From RGIG8700 sp045535635 (GTDB taxonomy: Bacteria; Bacillota; Clostridia; RGIG6154): a stretch of 49,142 bases of DNA. This document shows positions 1 to 10,000 of this stretch, piece after piece; within the stretch, counting starts at the first letter, position 1, and each line of letters begins with the position of its first letter. The stretch spans positions 1 through 49,142 of the forward strand of contig JAZSLZ010000040.1 in NCBI GenBank assembly GCA_045535635.1, written 5' to 3'. The position numbers and the translations under genes were made by a program. The notes beneath the pieces were generated by a model that saw only the letters and a list, made by a program, of their open reading frames with translations, was not told the DNA's origin and searched no databases.

Positions 1-551
1 TTTAAAGAATCTTCCTGAGTGGTTTCTTCAATTTTTCTTAAACATTCCTGCATAAGGCCATAGCTTTCTTTGTAATCTTCAAGCTCTTTTTCAACCTTTG
101 CAAAAGCGTCTAAAAATCTTAAGTGAGATTTTTCGTCTAGAATTTCCTGACTGTCATGCTGACCGTGAATATTTATAATTTTTGAGCAAATTTGCTTCAA
201 AAGACCTGTTGTTGCAACCCTATTGTTAATTCTGACCACACTTCTGCCGTCTTTTGAAATCTCTCTGCTTATAACAACAGGCTCTCCCTCTTCATATTCA
301 ATACCGCTTTCTTCAAGCATAAGGAAAACTCTGTTATCCGAAGTATAAAATACACCTTCAACAAGGGCTTTTTCTGCACCAGACCTTACAAGCTCTTTTG
401 AACTTCTTTCTCCTGTAAGCAGATTAACTGAGTCTATTATAATTGATTTTCCCGCACCCGTCTGTCCAGTAAGAACATTAAAGCCCTCCTGAAACTCAAG
501 GTTAACATTGTCCATTATGGCAATGTTTTCAATATGAATACTGTATAGCAC
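1..551 (-). CDS. recN: DNA repair protein RecN, N-terminal part (cut by window start)
   Basis: SMC-like ATPase that helps organise double-strand break repair in the cytoplasm. The visible 183 residues begin with the RecN signature (LYSIHIENIAIMDNVNLEF) followed by the Walker A box GQTGAGKSIIID near residues 28-39, and later INIHGQHDSQEIL, which is typical of RecN. The C-terminal part lies beyond position 1. The start is GTG at 551-549, directly abutting the argR stop (TAA 554-552), with a GAGG ribosome-binding site about 11 bases upstream inside argR. It is the last visible gene of the dxs-tlyA-nadK-argR-recN operon, an order common in Clostridia. Confidence 0.93.
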   Translation of the reverse strand, partial: MLYSIHIENIAIMDNVNLEFQEGFNVLTGQTGAGKSIIIDSVNLLTGERSSKELVRSGAEKALVEGVFYTSDNRVFLMLEESGIEYEEGEPVVISREISKDGRSVVRINNRVATTGLLKQICSKIINIHGQHDSQEILDEKSHLRFLDAFAKVEKELEDYKESYGLMQECLRKIEETTQEDSL

Positions 552-1007
552 TTATTTTATAACCTCGTTTATTTTATCAATAAGACCATCTGCCGTATAG
601 TCTGAATATATGGCAACAAAAACTGTATCGTCCCCTGCAATTACTCCTGCAATTTCATCAAAGCCAAGTGTTTCGATTGCCATTGCACACACCTGTGCAG
701 AACCTGGGATTGTTTTCATAACCATTATATTTCCTGCACTCTGCATATTTATAAGAGAATGTTTTAGAACTGTAACATATCTTGCTCTTAAATCACTTGC
801 AGTTTCTTTGCTTGGTTCTGCATATCTGTAACGGTCGTCATAATCTGCAATTTTTATAAGTCTTAATTCCTTAATATCTCTTGAAACTGTAGCCTGTGTA
901 ACATCAAAGCCTTCTTTCAAAAGAAAATCTGTAAGTTGGCCCTGAGTTTCCACTACATTTTCTGTTATTATTTTTATAATCTCTCTGTGTCTTAATTTTT
1001 TAGACAT
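552..1007 (-). CDS. argR: Arginine repressor ArgR
   Basis: Hexameric arginine-responsive regulator that represses arginine biosynthesis and can activate catabolism. At 151 residues it has family length. The N-terminal winged helix carries the recognition motif TQATVSRDIKELRL (residues about 37-50). The C-terminal oligomerisation and arginine-binding domain shows GVIAGDDTVFVAI with the two ligand-contacting aspartates at 126-127. The ATG start is preceded by GAGGG seven bases away, inside the tail of nadK; only one base separates it from the nadK stop. ArgR sitting between nadK and recN is the usual clostridial/bacillar arrangement, so the neighbours need not be arginine regulated. Confidence 0.95.
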   Translation of the reverse strand: MSKKLRHREIIKIITENVVETQGQLTDFLLKEGFDVTQATVSRDIKELRLIKIADYDDRYRYAEPSKETASDLRARYVTVLKHSLINMQSAGNIMVMKTIPGSAQVCAMAIETLGFDEIAGVIAGDDTVFVAIYSDYTADGLIDKINEVIK

Positions 1008-1008
1008 T

Positions 1009-1824
1009 TCAGTTCCCTCTTTTTAACTTTTTATTGAGTATATCAAAAAAATTGCTTTCATTCAGCCTGATAAGTTTTGTTTTATATCTTGATTTTGTAA
1101 CATAAATTTCATCGCCGTGGCAAAGCTTTAATGGTTCTTTACCGTCACACATAAGTGCCACATCCTCGCCGTGATAAATATCAATAACAAGCTTAATAGT
1201 CTGCTCATCTGAAATAACCATTGGTCTTGCATTGGTGGAGTGTGCACAAATAGGTGTTATAACCATAATGTTAAGCTTTGGTTCAACAATCGGTCCTCCT
1301 GCTGAAAGAGAATATGCCGTTGAGCCTGTAGGGGTTGAAACTATTATTCCGTCTGAATAATAATCACCTGTATATTTACCGTCTATTTCAAGAAGAATAT
1401 GTACCATTTTAGAAAGAAGTCCTTTTGTTGCAACCACATCGTTTAATGCATGCGTATGACAAATCTGCTTACCGCTTCTTACCACTTTCACAGAGAGCAT
1501 AATTCTCTCTTCAATTTTATAGTCACCTTTTGCTATTTTGGAAAATTCTTCAATCTGATCTTTTTTAAGTTCTGCCAAATAACCAAGATGTCCGAAATTA
1601 AAACCAAGCAGAGGAACATTGTGTTTTGCACTATGCTCTGCCAAAGACAGAATTGTTCCGTCTCCTCCAAGAACAATTGCCATATCTATTTTAGAAAAAA
1701 GTTCTTCTGTGTTTTCATTCTCAATAATTTCAAAACCGTTTTTAACTAACTGGCTTTTAATTCTTTCAACTTCTTCAGGATACATTGATGCATACGCTGA
1801 AGTAACTATTCCTGCGGTTTTCAT
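1009..1824 (-). CDS. nadK: NAD kinase
   Basis: Phosphorylates NAD to NADP in the cytosol. The 271-residue protein has the family motif GGDGT at residues 53-57 after IDMAIVL, the ALNDVV motif near 127, and the glycine-rich conserved region SDGIIVSTPTGSTAYSLSAG near 158-177. The ATG at 1824 has AAGGAGG six bases upstream. It follows tlyA after an 11-base gap and precedes argR by one base, so it is translated from the same message. Length and all motifs fit; nothing is odd. Confidence 0.95.
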   Translation of the reverse strand: MKTAGIVTSAYASMYPEEVERIKSQLVKNGFEIIENENTEELFSKIDMAIVLGGDGTILSLAEHSAKHNVPLLGFNFGHLGYLAELKKDQIEEFSKIAKGDYKIEERIMLSVKVVRSGKQICHTHALNDVVATKGLLSKMVHILLEIDGKYTGDYYSDGIIVSTPTGSTAYSLSAGGPIVEPKLNIMVITPICAHSTNARPMVISDEQTIKLVIDIYHGEDVALMCDGKEPLKLCHGDEIYVTKSRYKTKLIRLNESNFFDILNKKLKRGN

Positions 1825-1835
1825 AACAAACCTCC

Positions 1836-2633
1836 TTATTGGTCGGTTAACACCTGGTGGCTTTCATCAACCACTTTTTTTACATCTATATCACATTCAC
1901 AAGGTACCTTTGTTAAATACAAAAGATATTCTATATTGCCCTCAGGACCTCTTATTGGTGAAAAGTCAAGTGCCTTTGGATAAAATTCAATTTCTTTTGC
2001 AAAACTTACTATATTTTCTGCAACCTCGTAATGAACATTAATATCTCTTACTACGCCTTTTTTACCAACTTTTTCTCTTCCTGCTTCAAACTGCGGTTTT
2101 ATGAGACATAAAAGCTCTCCATTATCTTTCAAAAGCTCTTTCGCAACAGGAAGAACAAGTTTAAGTGAAATAAATGAAACATCAATTGATGCAAAATCAA
2201 TTTTTTCACCAATTTGCTCTGTTGTAACATTTCTTATGTTGGTTCTTTCCATATTTATAACTCGCTCATCCTGTCTTAGCTTCCAGGCAAGTTGACCGTA
2301 ACCAACATCCACTGCGAAAACCTTTACTGCACCGTTTTGAAGCATACAATCGGTAAATCCGCCTGTTGATGCTCCTATGTCCATAGCCACCTTATCTTTC
2401 AGTGTAACACCAAAAACCTTCATTGCTTTATCAAGCTTAAGACCGCCGCGGCTAACATAAGGATTTAATTTTCCTCTTACCTCAACCTGGTCTTTTTCGG
2501 TTACAAAAAAACCTGCTTTGTCCGCTTTCTGGTTGTTAACATAAACATTTCCGCTCATTATAATAGCTCTTGCTTTTTCTCTTGATTCTACAAGCTTATT
2601 TTCTGTTAGATAAACATCAAGCCTTTGTTTCAT
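1836..2633 (-). CDS. tlyA: TlyA-family rRNA 2'-O-methyltransferase
   Basis: Predicted SAM-dependent methyltransferase acting on 16S/23S rRNA ribose (the tlyA/YqxC family; some members are described as haemolysins). Residues 3-60 form an S4 RNA-binding domain (RLDVYLTENKLVESREKARA). The FtsJ-type Rossmann domain follows with the SAM loop DIGASTGGFTD at about 85-95 and a later IDFASIDVSFISL motif. The ATG start has AAAGG seven bases upstream and lies inside the dxs coding end (17-base overlap), which points to translational coupling. Its place between dxs and nadK is conserved in Clostridia. Confidence 0.92.
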   Translation of the reverse strand: MKQRLDVYLTENKLVESREKARAIIMSGNVYVNNQKADKAGFFVTEKDQVEVRGKLNPYVSRGGLKLDKAMKVFGVTLKDKVAMDIGASTGGFTDCMLQNGAVKVFAVDVGYGQLAWKLRQDERVINMERTNIRNVTTEQIGEKIDFASIDVSFISLKLVLPVAKELLKDNGELLCLIKPQFEAGREKVGKKGVVRDINVHYEVAENIVSFAKEIEFYPKALDFSPIRGPEGNIEYLLYLTKVPCECDIDVKKVVDESHQVLTDQ

Positions 2634-4443
2634 TAATATACCTTTCTATTGTTTCGCCGTCAAGAGAAAAATCTTTTAGTAATTCTTCCACCTTTCCGTG
2701 CGGAACAAATTTGTTTTCTATTGCAAATACTTTACATTCTGCCAAGATACCTTTTTGTGCAAAATAAGCACATATTCTTTCTCCCACACCGCCATTTTTA
2801 ATACTGTCCTCTGCAACTATAAGTCTTTTAGTTTTTTGTACGGATTTTATAATGGCATCGTAGTCTATATGAGAGATGCAATTTAAATGAATATGGTCTG
2901 CATCAATATCCAATTTTTTTATTACCTCTGTCATTTTTGAATAGGTTACAACTGTTGCCTTACTTCCCTGTTTCATCATTTTAGCTTTATAAGGATTTTC
3001 AAATCCTTCACCATCTTCAAAATTACTTTTTGAATATCTTACCGCAACAATTCCTTTTGTTTTATAAATTGCAGTTTCTATTGCATCTTCAAGCTCTTTT
3101 TTGTTTGATGGTGTAAATATTGTTACATTTGGAATTGTGCTTAAAAAATTAACATCAAAAATTCCCTGATGAGTTTCTCCGTCTTCTCCTGAAATTCCTG
3201 CTCTGTCAAGCAGAAGCACACAATGAAGATTTGATATTGCCATATCGTGAATTATATTGTCATAAGCTCGTTGCATAAAAGTTGAATATATGGCAACAAC
3301 AGGAATTTTCCCCTTTGTAGCAAGACCTCCTGCAAAGGTTATTGCATGTCCTTCGCTTATGCCAACATCATAAAACTGCCCGTCAAGCTCCTTATGAAAA
3401 TCCGCAAGACCGCAGCCATCCTCCATTGCTGCACATACTGCTATGATATTACTGTCTTTTTTAGCCATATCTAGAAGCTTTTGTCCTGCAATATAAGAGG
3501 GAGACTTTTCGTTAACCTTTACTGATACAGGCTCTTCTTTGTTAAAAGCACCAAGACCGTGATAAAGGTCAGGCGTTTTTTCTGCAAATTCATATCCCTT
3601 GCCTTTTTTTGTTACTATATGCAGCAAAACAGGCGACTCCATAGTTTTGATTCGTGAAAGTGTTTTGATAAGCAAATCTGTATCGTGTCCGTCAATAGGA
3701 CCGATATATTTAAAGCCAAAGCTTTCAAACATACTTCCTGATGTAATCAACAGTTTTTTAATTCCATATTTCAACGCACTTGCAAATTTTGAAATCGGCT
3801 TTCCCAAAATCGGAATTCTTGTTGTGTAATGCTTAACATTTTCTTTAAGTCTTGTGTACGCAGGATTAATTCTTATGTTATTTAAATAGTTGCTTACGCT
3901 TCCCACATTTTCTTTTATTGACATTTCATTATCATTTAAAATAACCAAAAGTCTGTTTTTGTTCTGTCCTGCATTGTTAAGTCCCTCAAAGGAAAGTCCG
4001 TTGCAAAGAGAAGCATCTCCAACAAAAGCAATAGAGAAATTTTCATTATTTTCTTTTCTGTTAACCTCTGCCATAGCATAAGCTGCAGAGATTGAACAAC
4101 CTGCATGTCCTGCATTAAACCAATCATATTCACTTTCATCAACTCTCGGAAAGCCTGAAATGCCTCCATGCTTTCTTAAGGTTTTAAAAGCATCTTTTCT
4201 GTCTGTAAGAACCTTATACACATAGCTTTGATGTCCAACATCAAAAACAATACTGTCTTTTTTAAAATCAAACACTTTAAGAAGTGCAAGAGTTATTTCC
4301 ACTGCACCTAAATTAGAAGCAAGATGACCGCCGTTTTGGGAAACAACATCGGTGATATATTCCCTTACTTCTTTTGCAAGAATATTAAGTTGTTTAATGT
4401 TTGCTCCTTTTAAATCTTCAGGGCCTTTATATTCCTTAAACAA
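2617..4443 (-). CDS. dxs: 1-deoxy-D-xylulose-5-phosphate synthase
   Basis: Thiamine-diphosphate enzyme joining pyruvate and glyceraldehyde-3-phosphate, the first step of the MEP isoprenoid pathway. The 608-residue protein has the transketolase-like layout: FDVGHQSYVYK (67-77), GHAGCSISAA (112-121), the cofactor motif GDAS...LNDNEMSI (142-175; the usual GDG is GDA here), then DRAGISGEDGETHQG in the pyrimidine-binding domain and a C-terminal transketolase-type domain. The start is TTG at 4443, chosen because GAGG lies seven bases upstream and the protein begins at the family position. It heads its operon; no ispA lies directly upstream. Confidence 0.95.
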   Translation of the reverse strand: MFKEYKGPEDLKGANIKQLNILAKEVREYITDVVSQNGGHLASNLGAVEITLALLKVFDFKKDSIVFDVGHQSYVYKVLTDRKDAFKTLRKHGGISGFPRVDESEYDWFNAGHAGCSISAAYAMAEVNRKENNENFSIAFVGDASLCNGLSFEGLNNAGQNKNRLLVILNDNEMSIKENVGSVSNYLNNIRINPAYTRLKENVKHYTTRIPILGKPISKFASALKYGIKKLLITSGSMFESFGFKYIGPIDGHDTDLLIKTLSRIKTMESPVLLHIVTKKGKGYEFAEKTPDLYHGLGAFNKEEPVSVKVNEKSPSYIAGQKLLDMAKKDSNIIAVCAAMEDGCGLADFHKELDGQFYDVGISEGHAITFAGGLATKGKIPVVAIYSTFMQRAYDNIIHDMAISNLHCVLLLDRAGISGEDGETHQGIFDVNFLSTIPNVTIFTPSNKKELEDAIETAIYKTKGIVAVRYSKSNFEDGEGFENPYKAKMMKQGSKATVVTYSKMTEVIKKLDIDADHIHLNCISHIDYDAIIKSVQKTKRLIVAEDSIKNGGVGERICAYFAQKGILAECKVFAIENKFVPHGKVEELLKDFSLDGETIERYINETKA

Positions 4444-4486
4444 GCTTACGCCTCTTTTCTTTATGTGTCTAATTTTCTACAAATAC

Positions 4487-4515
4487 ATTATAGCATATCT
4501 TTATAATTCTGTAAA
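4487..4515 (-). promoter_or_regulatory. Sigma-A promoter for the dxs operon
   Basis: On the minus strand TTTACA (4515-4510) and TATAAT (4492-4487) are separated by exactly 17 bases and lie about 45 bases before the TTG start of dxs. It faces away from the serC promoter, so the two operons are divergently transcribed. Confidence 0.75.
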
Positions 4516-4552
4516 TACTTTTTATAGAAAGAACTATGGTCAAAAAGAAGAA

Positions 4553-4569
4553 TTCAACCAACGATTGAA
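4553..4569. promoter_or_regulatory. Operator-like palindrome 1 upstream of serC
   Basis: TTCAACCAACGATTGAA is an imperfect 17-base palindrome: six of eight pairs match around the central base, including TTCAA/TTGAA ends. A related palindrome lies exactly 32 bases downstream (centre to centre), about three helical turns. Regulator unknown. Confidence 0.45.
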
Positions 4570-4584
4570 CAGGTAAAAATTATT

Positions 4585-4601
4585 TTCAACAAATGGTTGA
4601 C
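4585..4601. promoter_or_regulatory. Operator-like palindrome 2 overlapping the serC -35 box
   Basis: TTCAACAAATGGTTGAC repeats the TTCAA...TTGA pattern of the site at 4553-4569 and overlaps the -35 hexamer of the serC promoter (4597-4602). Its position suggests a repressor site; the upstream copy would then allow cooperative binding. This is inferred from spacing and symmetry only. Confidence 0.45.
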
Positions 4602-4625
4602 TTTTTCGTTTTACTGTAGTATAAT
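4597..4625 (+). promoter_or_regulatory. Sigma-A promoter for serC-serA
   Basis: TTGACT (4597-4602) and TATAAT (4620-4625) have a 17-base spacer. The predicted transcript begins near 4632 and leaves a short leader of about 34 bases before serC, with no room for a riboswitch or T-box. Confidence 0.85.
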
Positions 4626-4665
4626 ACATTCCATATTATAAATTATCATCACAGGAGGCTTTATT

Positions 4666-5745
4666 ATGAATAGAGTATTTAATTTTTCAGCAGGACCATC
4701 AATGTTACCACTTCCGGTGCTTGAACAGTGTGCACAGGAAATGACAAATTACAATGGTAGCGGAATGTCTGTTATGGAAATGAGCCACCGCAGTGCAGTT
4801 TACGATGAGATTATAAAAGAAGCAGAGAAAAATCTCCGCCTCCTTATGAATATCCCTGATAACTACAAGGTGCTCTTCCTTCAGGGTGGCGCTTCCACAC
4901 AGTTTGCAGCAGTTCCGTTAAACCTTATGAAAAACGGCAAAGCAGACTATGTTGTTTCAGGACAGTTTTCCAAAAAAGCTTATGAAGAAGCACAAAAATA
5001 CGGTGATGCTAAATGCATTGCATCATCAAAGGACAGAACCTTTGCGTACATACCAAAAATTACACCTGATATGGTTCGTGAAGACGCAGACTATGTTCAT
5101 GTGTGCTACAACAACACAATTTTCGGCACAAAATATCCTGAAATTCCAAATGTAGGTGACAAAATTTTAGTTGCTGATATGTCATCTTGCATCATATCTG
5201 AACCAATTGATGTTACAAAATTTGGCGTAATCTATGCAGGTGCACAGAAAAATATGGCTCCTGCAGGTCTTACAGTTGTAATTGTTCGAGAAGACCTTTT
5301 AGGCAATGCAAGAGACTATACACCTACAATGCTCAACTGGCAGACAATGGCGGACAACGGTTCTATGTATAACACACCGCCTTGCTACGCAATTTATGTT
5401 GCAGGTCTTGTTTATAAATGGATTTTAGGTCTCGGCGGTCTTGAAGCAATGAAGAAAATCAATGAAGAAAAAGCAGCTCTTCTTTATGATTTTCTTGATA
5501 ATTCAGAGCTTTTCAAACCTGGTGCAGACAAAGAATACCGTTCAATGATGAATGTAACCTTTGTTACAGGTGATGAGGAGCTTGACAAAAAATTCTGTAA
5601 AGAAGCAGATGCCGCAGGTTTTAAAAATCTTAAAGGCCACAGAAGTGTTGGCGGTATGAGAGCTAGTATTTATAATGCGATGCCAACAGAAGGCGTTAAA
5701 GCTTTAGTAGAATTTATGGAAAAATTTGAAGCAGAAAATAAATAA
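4666..5745 (+). CDS. serC: Phosphoserine aminotransferase
   Basis: PLP enzyme converting 3-phosphohydroxypyruvate and glutamate to phosphoserine and 2-oxoglutarate, second step of serine synthesis. The 359-residue protein starts with the family signature NRVFNFSAGPSMLP, carries FLQGGASTQF (71-80), and has the PLP-binding lysine at residue 195 in AGAQKNMAPAG. The C-terminal KGHRSVGGMRASIYNA motif is also typical. The ATG has GGAGG seven bases upstream. serA follows after 18 bases, so the two steps are one transcription unit; serB is not in the window. Confidence 0.96.
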   Translation: MNRVFNFSAGPSMLPLPVLEQCAQEMTNYNGSGMSVMEMSHRSAVYDEIIKEAEKNLRLLMNIPDNYKVLFLQGGASTQFAAVPLNLMKNGKADYVVSGQFSKKAYEEAQKYGDAKCIASSKDRTFAYIPKITPDMVREDADYVHVCYNNTIFGTKYPEIPNVGDKILVADMSSCIISEPIDVTKFGVIYAGAQKNMAPAGLTVVIVREDLLGNARDYTPTMLNWQTMADNGSMYNTPPCYAIYVAGLVYKWILGLGGLEAMKKINEEKAALLYDFLDNSELFKPGADKEYRSMMNVTFVTGDEELDKKFCKEADAAGFKNLKGHRSVGGMRASIYNAMPTEGVKALVEFMEKFEAENK

Positions 5746-5763
5746 CAGACAGGAGTTATTACA

Positions 5764-6924
5764 ATGTATGAAATTTTAACTTTAAATAAAATCGCCAAAG
5801 TCGGTCTTGACAAACTTGGCGACAATTTCACAGTTACCGATGAGATTAAAAATCCTGACGGTATCCTTTTAAGGAGCTTCGCAATGCACGATATGGAGCT
5901 TCCTGAAAGCTTAAAAGCAGTAGGCAGAGCAGGTGCAGGAACAAACAATATCCCAATCGACAAATGCTCAGAAAAAGGCATTGTTGTTTTCAACACACCT
6001 GGAGCTAATGCAAACGCAGTTAAAGAACTGGCAATCGGTGCACTTTTCCTTGCATCAAGAGATGTTGTGGGCGGTATCAAATGGGTTGAAACCATAAAAG
6101 ATGAAGGCGATGCAGTTCCAAAGCTTGTGGAAAAAGGCAAAGGCGCTTTCGTTGGTCCTGAGATTACAGGTAAAACCCTTGGTGTTATTGGTCTTGGTGC
6201 TATTGGCGTTATGGTTGCAAATGCAGCAAATACACTTGGTATGGATGTTATTGGTTTTGATCCGTTCATTTCAGTAAATGCTGCATGGCATCTTTCAGCA
6301 AATGTTGGTATGGCAGCAAACATAAACGAAATTTTTGCCAAAGCTGATTACATCACACTTCACCTGCCACTTAATGACAAAACAAAATATACTATAAATG
6401 CAGATACAATTGCACTTATGAAAGACGGCGCAAGAATCATCAATTTCTCAAGAAATGAGCTTGTTAATAACGAAGCACTTTTAAAAGCAATTGCAGACGG
6501 CAAAATTGCAAAATATATTACCGACTTCCCAAGTGCTGATTTAATCGGCGTAGATAACATTGTTTGTATTCCTCACCTTGGTGCTTCAACACCTGAATCA
6601 GAGGACAATTGTGCAGTTATGGCGGCGCAGGAAATTAAAGACTATCTTGAAAACGGTAATATTACAAACTCTGTCAACTTCCCTTCATGCAGTGCACCAA
6701 GAGAAACAGATGTAAGAATTTGCATAATTCACAAAAATATTCCTGCAATGATTAACGCTTTCACAGCTCTTTTTGCAGAGGCAAACATAAACATTGAAAA
6801 TCTGATTAACAAATCAAAGGGTGACTATGCTTACACCCTTATTGACACTCCTTCTGACATTCCCGAGATTGCAGATAAGCTTCTTTCAATTGATGGTGTT
6901 ATCAAAGTGAGAATCATAAAATAA
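5764..6924 (+). CDS. serA: D-3-phosphoglycerate dehydrogenase
   Basis: NAD-dependent first step of serine synthesis. This is a short SerA of 386 residues: a substrate-binding half, a Rossmann core with VIGLGAIG (141-148), the catalytic arginine at 230 in NFSRNELV, the catalytic histidine at 271 in CIPHLGASTPES, and a C-terminal ACT domain from about 318 that may sense serine. The acid-bearing motif of classical enzymes (DVFxxEP) reads TDFPSAD here and the following loop is shortened, as I recall from other clostridial short SerA proteins. RBS AGGAG precedes the ATG. It is cotranscribed with serC and ends in a strong terminator. Confidence 0.93.
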   Translation: MYEILTLNKIAKVGLDKLGDNFTVTDEIKNPDGILLRSFAMHDMELPESLKAVGRAGAGTNNIPIDKCSEKGIVVFNTPGANANAVKELAIGALFLASRDVVGGIKWVETIKDEGDAVPKLVEKGKGAFVGPEITGKTLGVIGLGAIGVMVANAANTLGMDVIGFDPFISVNAAWHLSANVGMAANINEIFAKADYITLHLPLNDKTKYTINADTIALMKDGARIINFSRNELVNNEALLKAIADGKIAKYITDFPSADLIGVDNIVCIPHLGASTPESEDNCAVMAAQEIKDYLENGNITNSVNFPSCSAPRETDVRICIIHKNIPAMINAFTALFAEANINIENLINKSKGDYAYTLIDTPSDIPEIADKLLSIDGVIKVRIIK

Positions 6925-6932
6925 TCCCCTTT

Positions 6933-6959
6933 AAAGGTCCGCACCTTTGGCGGACCTTT
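6933..6959 (+). terminator. Intrinsic terminator after serA
   Basis: A perfect 10-base-pair stem (AAAGGTCCGC at 6933-6942 with its complement at 6950-6959) and a 7-base loop begin nine bases after the serA stop; the 3' arm runs into TTTT. Confidence 0.88.
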
Positions 6960-6969
6960 TCCCCTTTTA

Positions 6970-7006
6970 AGCTTTCGTGAAAATTTTGCGAAAGCTCTTT
7001 TTTTTT
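6970..7006 (+). terminator. Second terminator hairpin downstream of serA
   Basis: AGCTTTCG (6970-6977) pairs with CGAAAGCT (6989-6996) and is followed by a run of nine T. It backs up the first terminator and insulates the SLH protein gene. Confidence 0.8.
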
Positions 7007-7020
7007 AAAGCATTTTCTGT

Positions 7021-7026
7021 TATAAT
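7021..7026 (+). promoter_or_regulatory. Extended -10 element for the SLH protein gene
   Basis: TGTTATAAT places a TATAAT at 7021-7026 with an upstream TG. The -35 position falls in the T-run of the terminator and is poor, so activity would rest on the extended -10. Confidence 0.5.
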
Positions 7027-7058
7027 TAAAATACAAATAATATTTAATGGAGAATTCT

Positions 7059-10000
7059 ATGAAAAAATATTTATTATCACTTGTTTTCATATTTTTTATA
7101 TTGTGTACATTTAATGTTTCAGCGTACAATCTTGATGTTTTAAAAACCGAAGGAATTGTTGTAGGAGACGAAGGCGGTTTCAGAGAAAGTGACACAGTAA
7201 CACGCGGTGAGTTTATCAAAATGATAAACCGTACCTTTGCCATTCCTAAGGACCATACATCTGTACATTTACCTGATGTTTCTCCTAGCAAATGGTACTA
7301 CGGTGACATTCTTACCGCAGTTAATTACGGTTATGTCAAAGGTGATGAACAGGGAAATATGAACCCTGAAAGCAACATCACAAGACAGGAGGCTTTAACA
7401 ATTGCTGCAAGGCTCACAGGCTACAGGGATACATTTGTCACTTCTTTTGCAGATGACGGATATATTGCTTTATGGGCAAAAGGACCTGCCGTTTCACTTG
7501 CAGAAATGGGATTGCTTCAGCATGATGATTTCTTGCGTCCAGAGGAGCTTATGACCAGAAAGGAATGTTTCGACCTTTTTTACAATGTTTTAAACCAAAG
7601 ATTCTCATCAGGTGACGGAAGCACCCTTTCTCCATTTGTTATAAAATACCCTTATCAGCTTTCAAACATAAGATTGTACCCTGACAAAAACTACACTCTT
7701 GCAGGAGATATAGATTTTGGTCTTTACAATTTATCTTATATACCAGCAGACTACTTCAATGGCAAACTGGCAGGTCACGGACACAAAATCATCAGACTTT
7801 ATTCAACTCAGACATCAACAAACGCATTATTTAAAGCTACAGGTAAAAATGCAGTAATATCAGGTATAACCCTTGTTTGTCCTGAGCATATTTTTGCTTT
7901 TGCAAATGAAAACAACGGCACTATTTCCGACTGTCTTAACACAAGCTTTTTTAAAAATAAAGAGCTTCATAAATTCTCAAGCTACAAAGGTGCAATTGCA
8001 GATATAAACAATGGTGTTATCAAAAACTGTGGAAATTCGTCTTTCATTTCCATAAGAGATGGTGATAAGGCTTCAGGTGGAATATGCGGACTTAATAACG
8101 GAACTGTAGAAAGCTGTTTCAATCTTGCTAACGGACTTAATTCAAAATGCTTTGCAATTGCAGGAGAAAACAAAGGCACATTGAAAAATTGCTACAGCAC
8201 CTCTTCTGCAGAAATCACAGATAAATCTGCCGAGAATTGCTACTATACAGGAAGCAAAGTTTTAAAGCAGGGGAAATTCACTTCAAAGGAAAACCTCTCT
8301 TCGCTTCTTCCTGATTTTATAAATTCTGAAGGAACCTTTATTCCAAAAACTCTTTGCTTTACAGGAAACGAAAACTTTACTGATTTTTCAGGCGGAGAAG
8401 GAAGCGCTTCAAATCCGTACATTATTTCAAATCAGGAAGATTTCAACAACATAAATAACTATCCTGAAAGCTATTTCAGACAAGAGGGAGATCTTGTTTT
8501 TACCAAGCCTGTTAAAATAGAAGAATTCAATGGTTATTACTATGGTAACGGATACACACTTTCCCACCTTTCTTTAACAGAAACCGAGGGAAACTGTTCT
8601 ATTTTTGAAACAAACAGCGGTACGCTTGAAAACATAAGAATTTATGATGGATTTTTCTTTTCTTATGATAATTCTGCTTCCCTTTGTCACACAAACAAAG
8701 GTAATATTGTTAACTGTTCTTCATACTCTTCCGTTACAGGTAAAAACTGCGGTGGCCTTGTTTATCTTAACGAAGGAAATATCACAAACAGTTTCTTCGA
8801 GGGTAAAATAAGTGCTTCCTCAGGAAGTGGTCTGGTTTATACAAATACAGGAAGCATTTCAAATTCCTACGCAAATGCTCATATTTTTGGCAAACAAAGT
8901 TCTTCTTTGGTGTATAACAACAACGGAGAAATAGCAATGTGTCTGGCGACAGGAACATTAAATACTTCCGAAACTGCAGGTGTTGTTTTTAACAACACAG
9001 GGGAAATAAACAGATGTGTTTACAACTCTGCCAAAAACAGTACACTTATAAACACAGGTACTGCAGATGCTTTGTATAAAGACAATATTAATATAATTCC
9101 TTTTTTCAATAATGACATTTGGACTTCAGGAAAAACATCTTTAACATTAAAAAGAAACCCATCGTTTATACAGAACACAAAAGAAAACACATATTCATTT
9201 GCAGGTGGAGACGGTACTGCTTCAAATCCGTACATCATCATTACTCCTATGCATTTAAACAACATAAGATATTTCCCTTACGCAAGTTTTATTCTGAGCA
9301 ACGACCTTGATATGTCTATTACAGATTTTAAAGCAATCAAGGAGTTTAATGGTAATTTCAACGGAAATTCAAAAAAGATTTCAGGTCTTAAAAACACCCT
9401 GTTTATTATAAATAACGGAACTGTTCAGAATCTTGAACTGAAGAAATCCCATTCTTTAACAAATACAAATAACGGAACTTTAATTTCATGCAAAAACAGT
9501 TCAGATATTAAAGGTGAAACAGCTTATGCCTTTGCAAATGAAAATAACGGCAACATTATTCAGTGTCTTAACAACGGTAAAATGAGTGGCAACAAGGTTG
9601 CCTCTATAGCCCTTTTAAACAACGGCAGGATAATCGACTGTATAAATACTGCTCCTTTAATGGGAACAGGTGAAAACAGCACAATTTTCGGTATAGCATC
9701 AGGCGGCAGTATTTTAAGAGGTTACAACACAGGAGATATGTATTTTGAAAGCTCCTTTGGTTCAATCTATCCGATTTCTGATGCATCTTATATCGACGCT
9801 TATTATCTTAACAAATATCAAAGCCATCAACAGGGCGGTCTTAACTACGATGCCTTCAACAAAAAGCTTTTCAAAGATGATATATACACTTCAACAAGAA
9901 TGGGATACCCTGTTTTTGAAAGTGTTGATTTTAGCGACGTTGTATTTCCGTCAGGTTATGCTTCAGGTAACGGAACTGAGGAATCTCCATATATTATAAG

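Noticed and set aside
5670..6341. Long minus-strand open frame (223 codons) opposite serA
   Set aside because: It is the shadow of a well-supported serA; its composition is Ser/Pro/Ala-rich without motifs and it has no ribosome-binding site.
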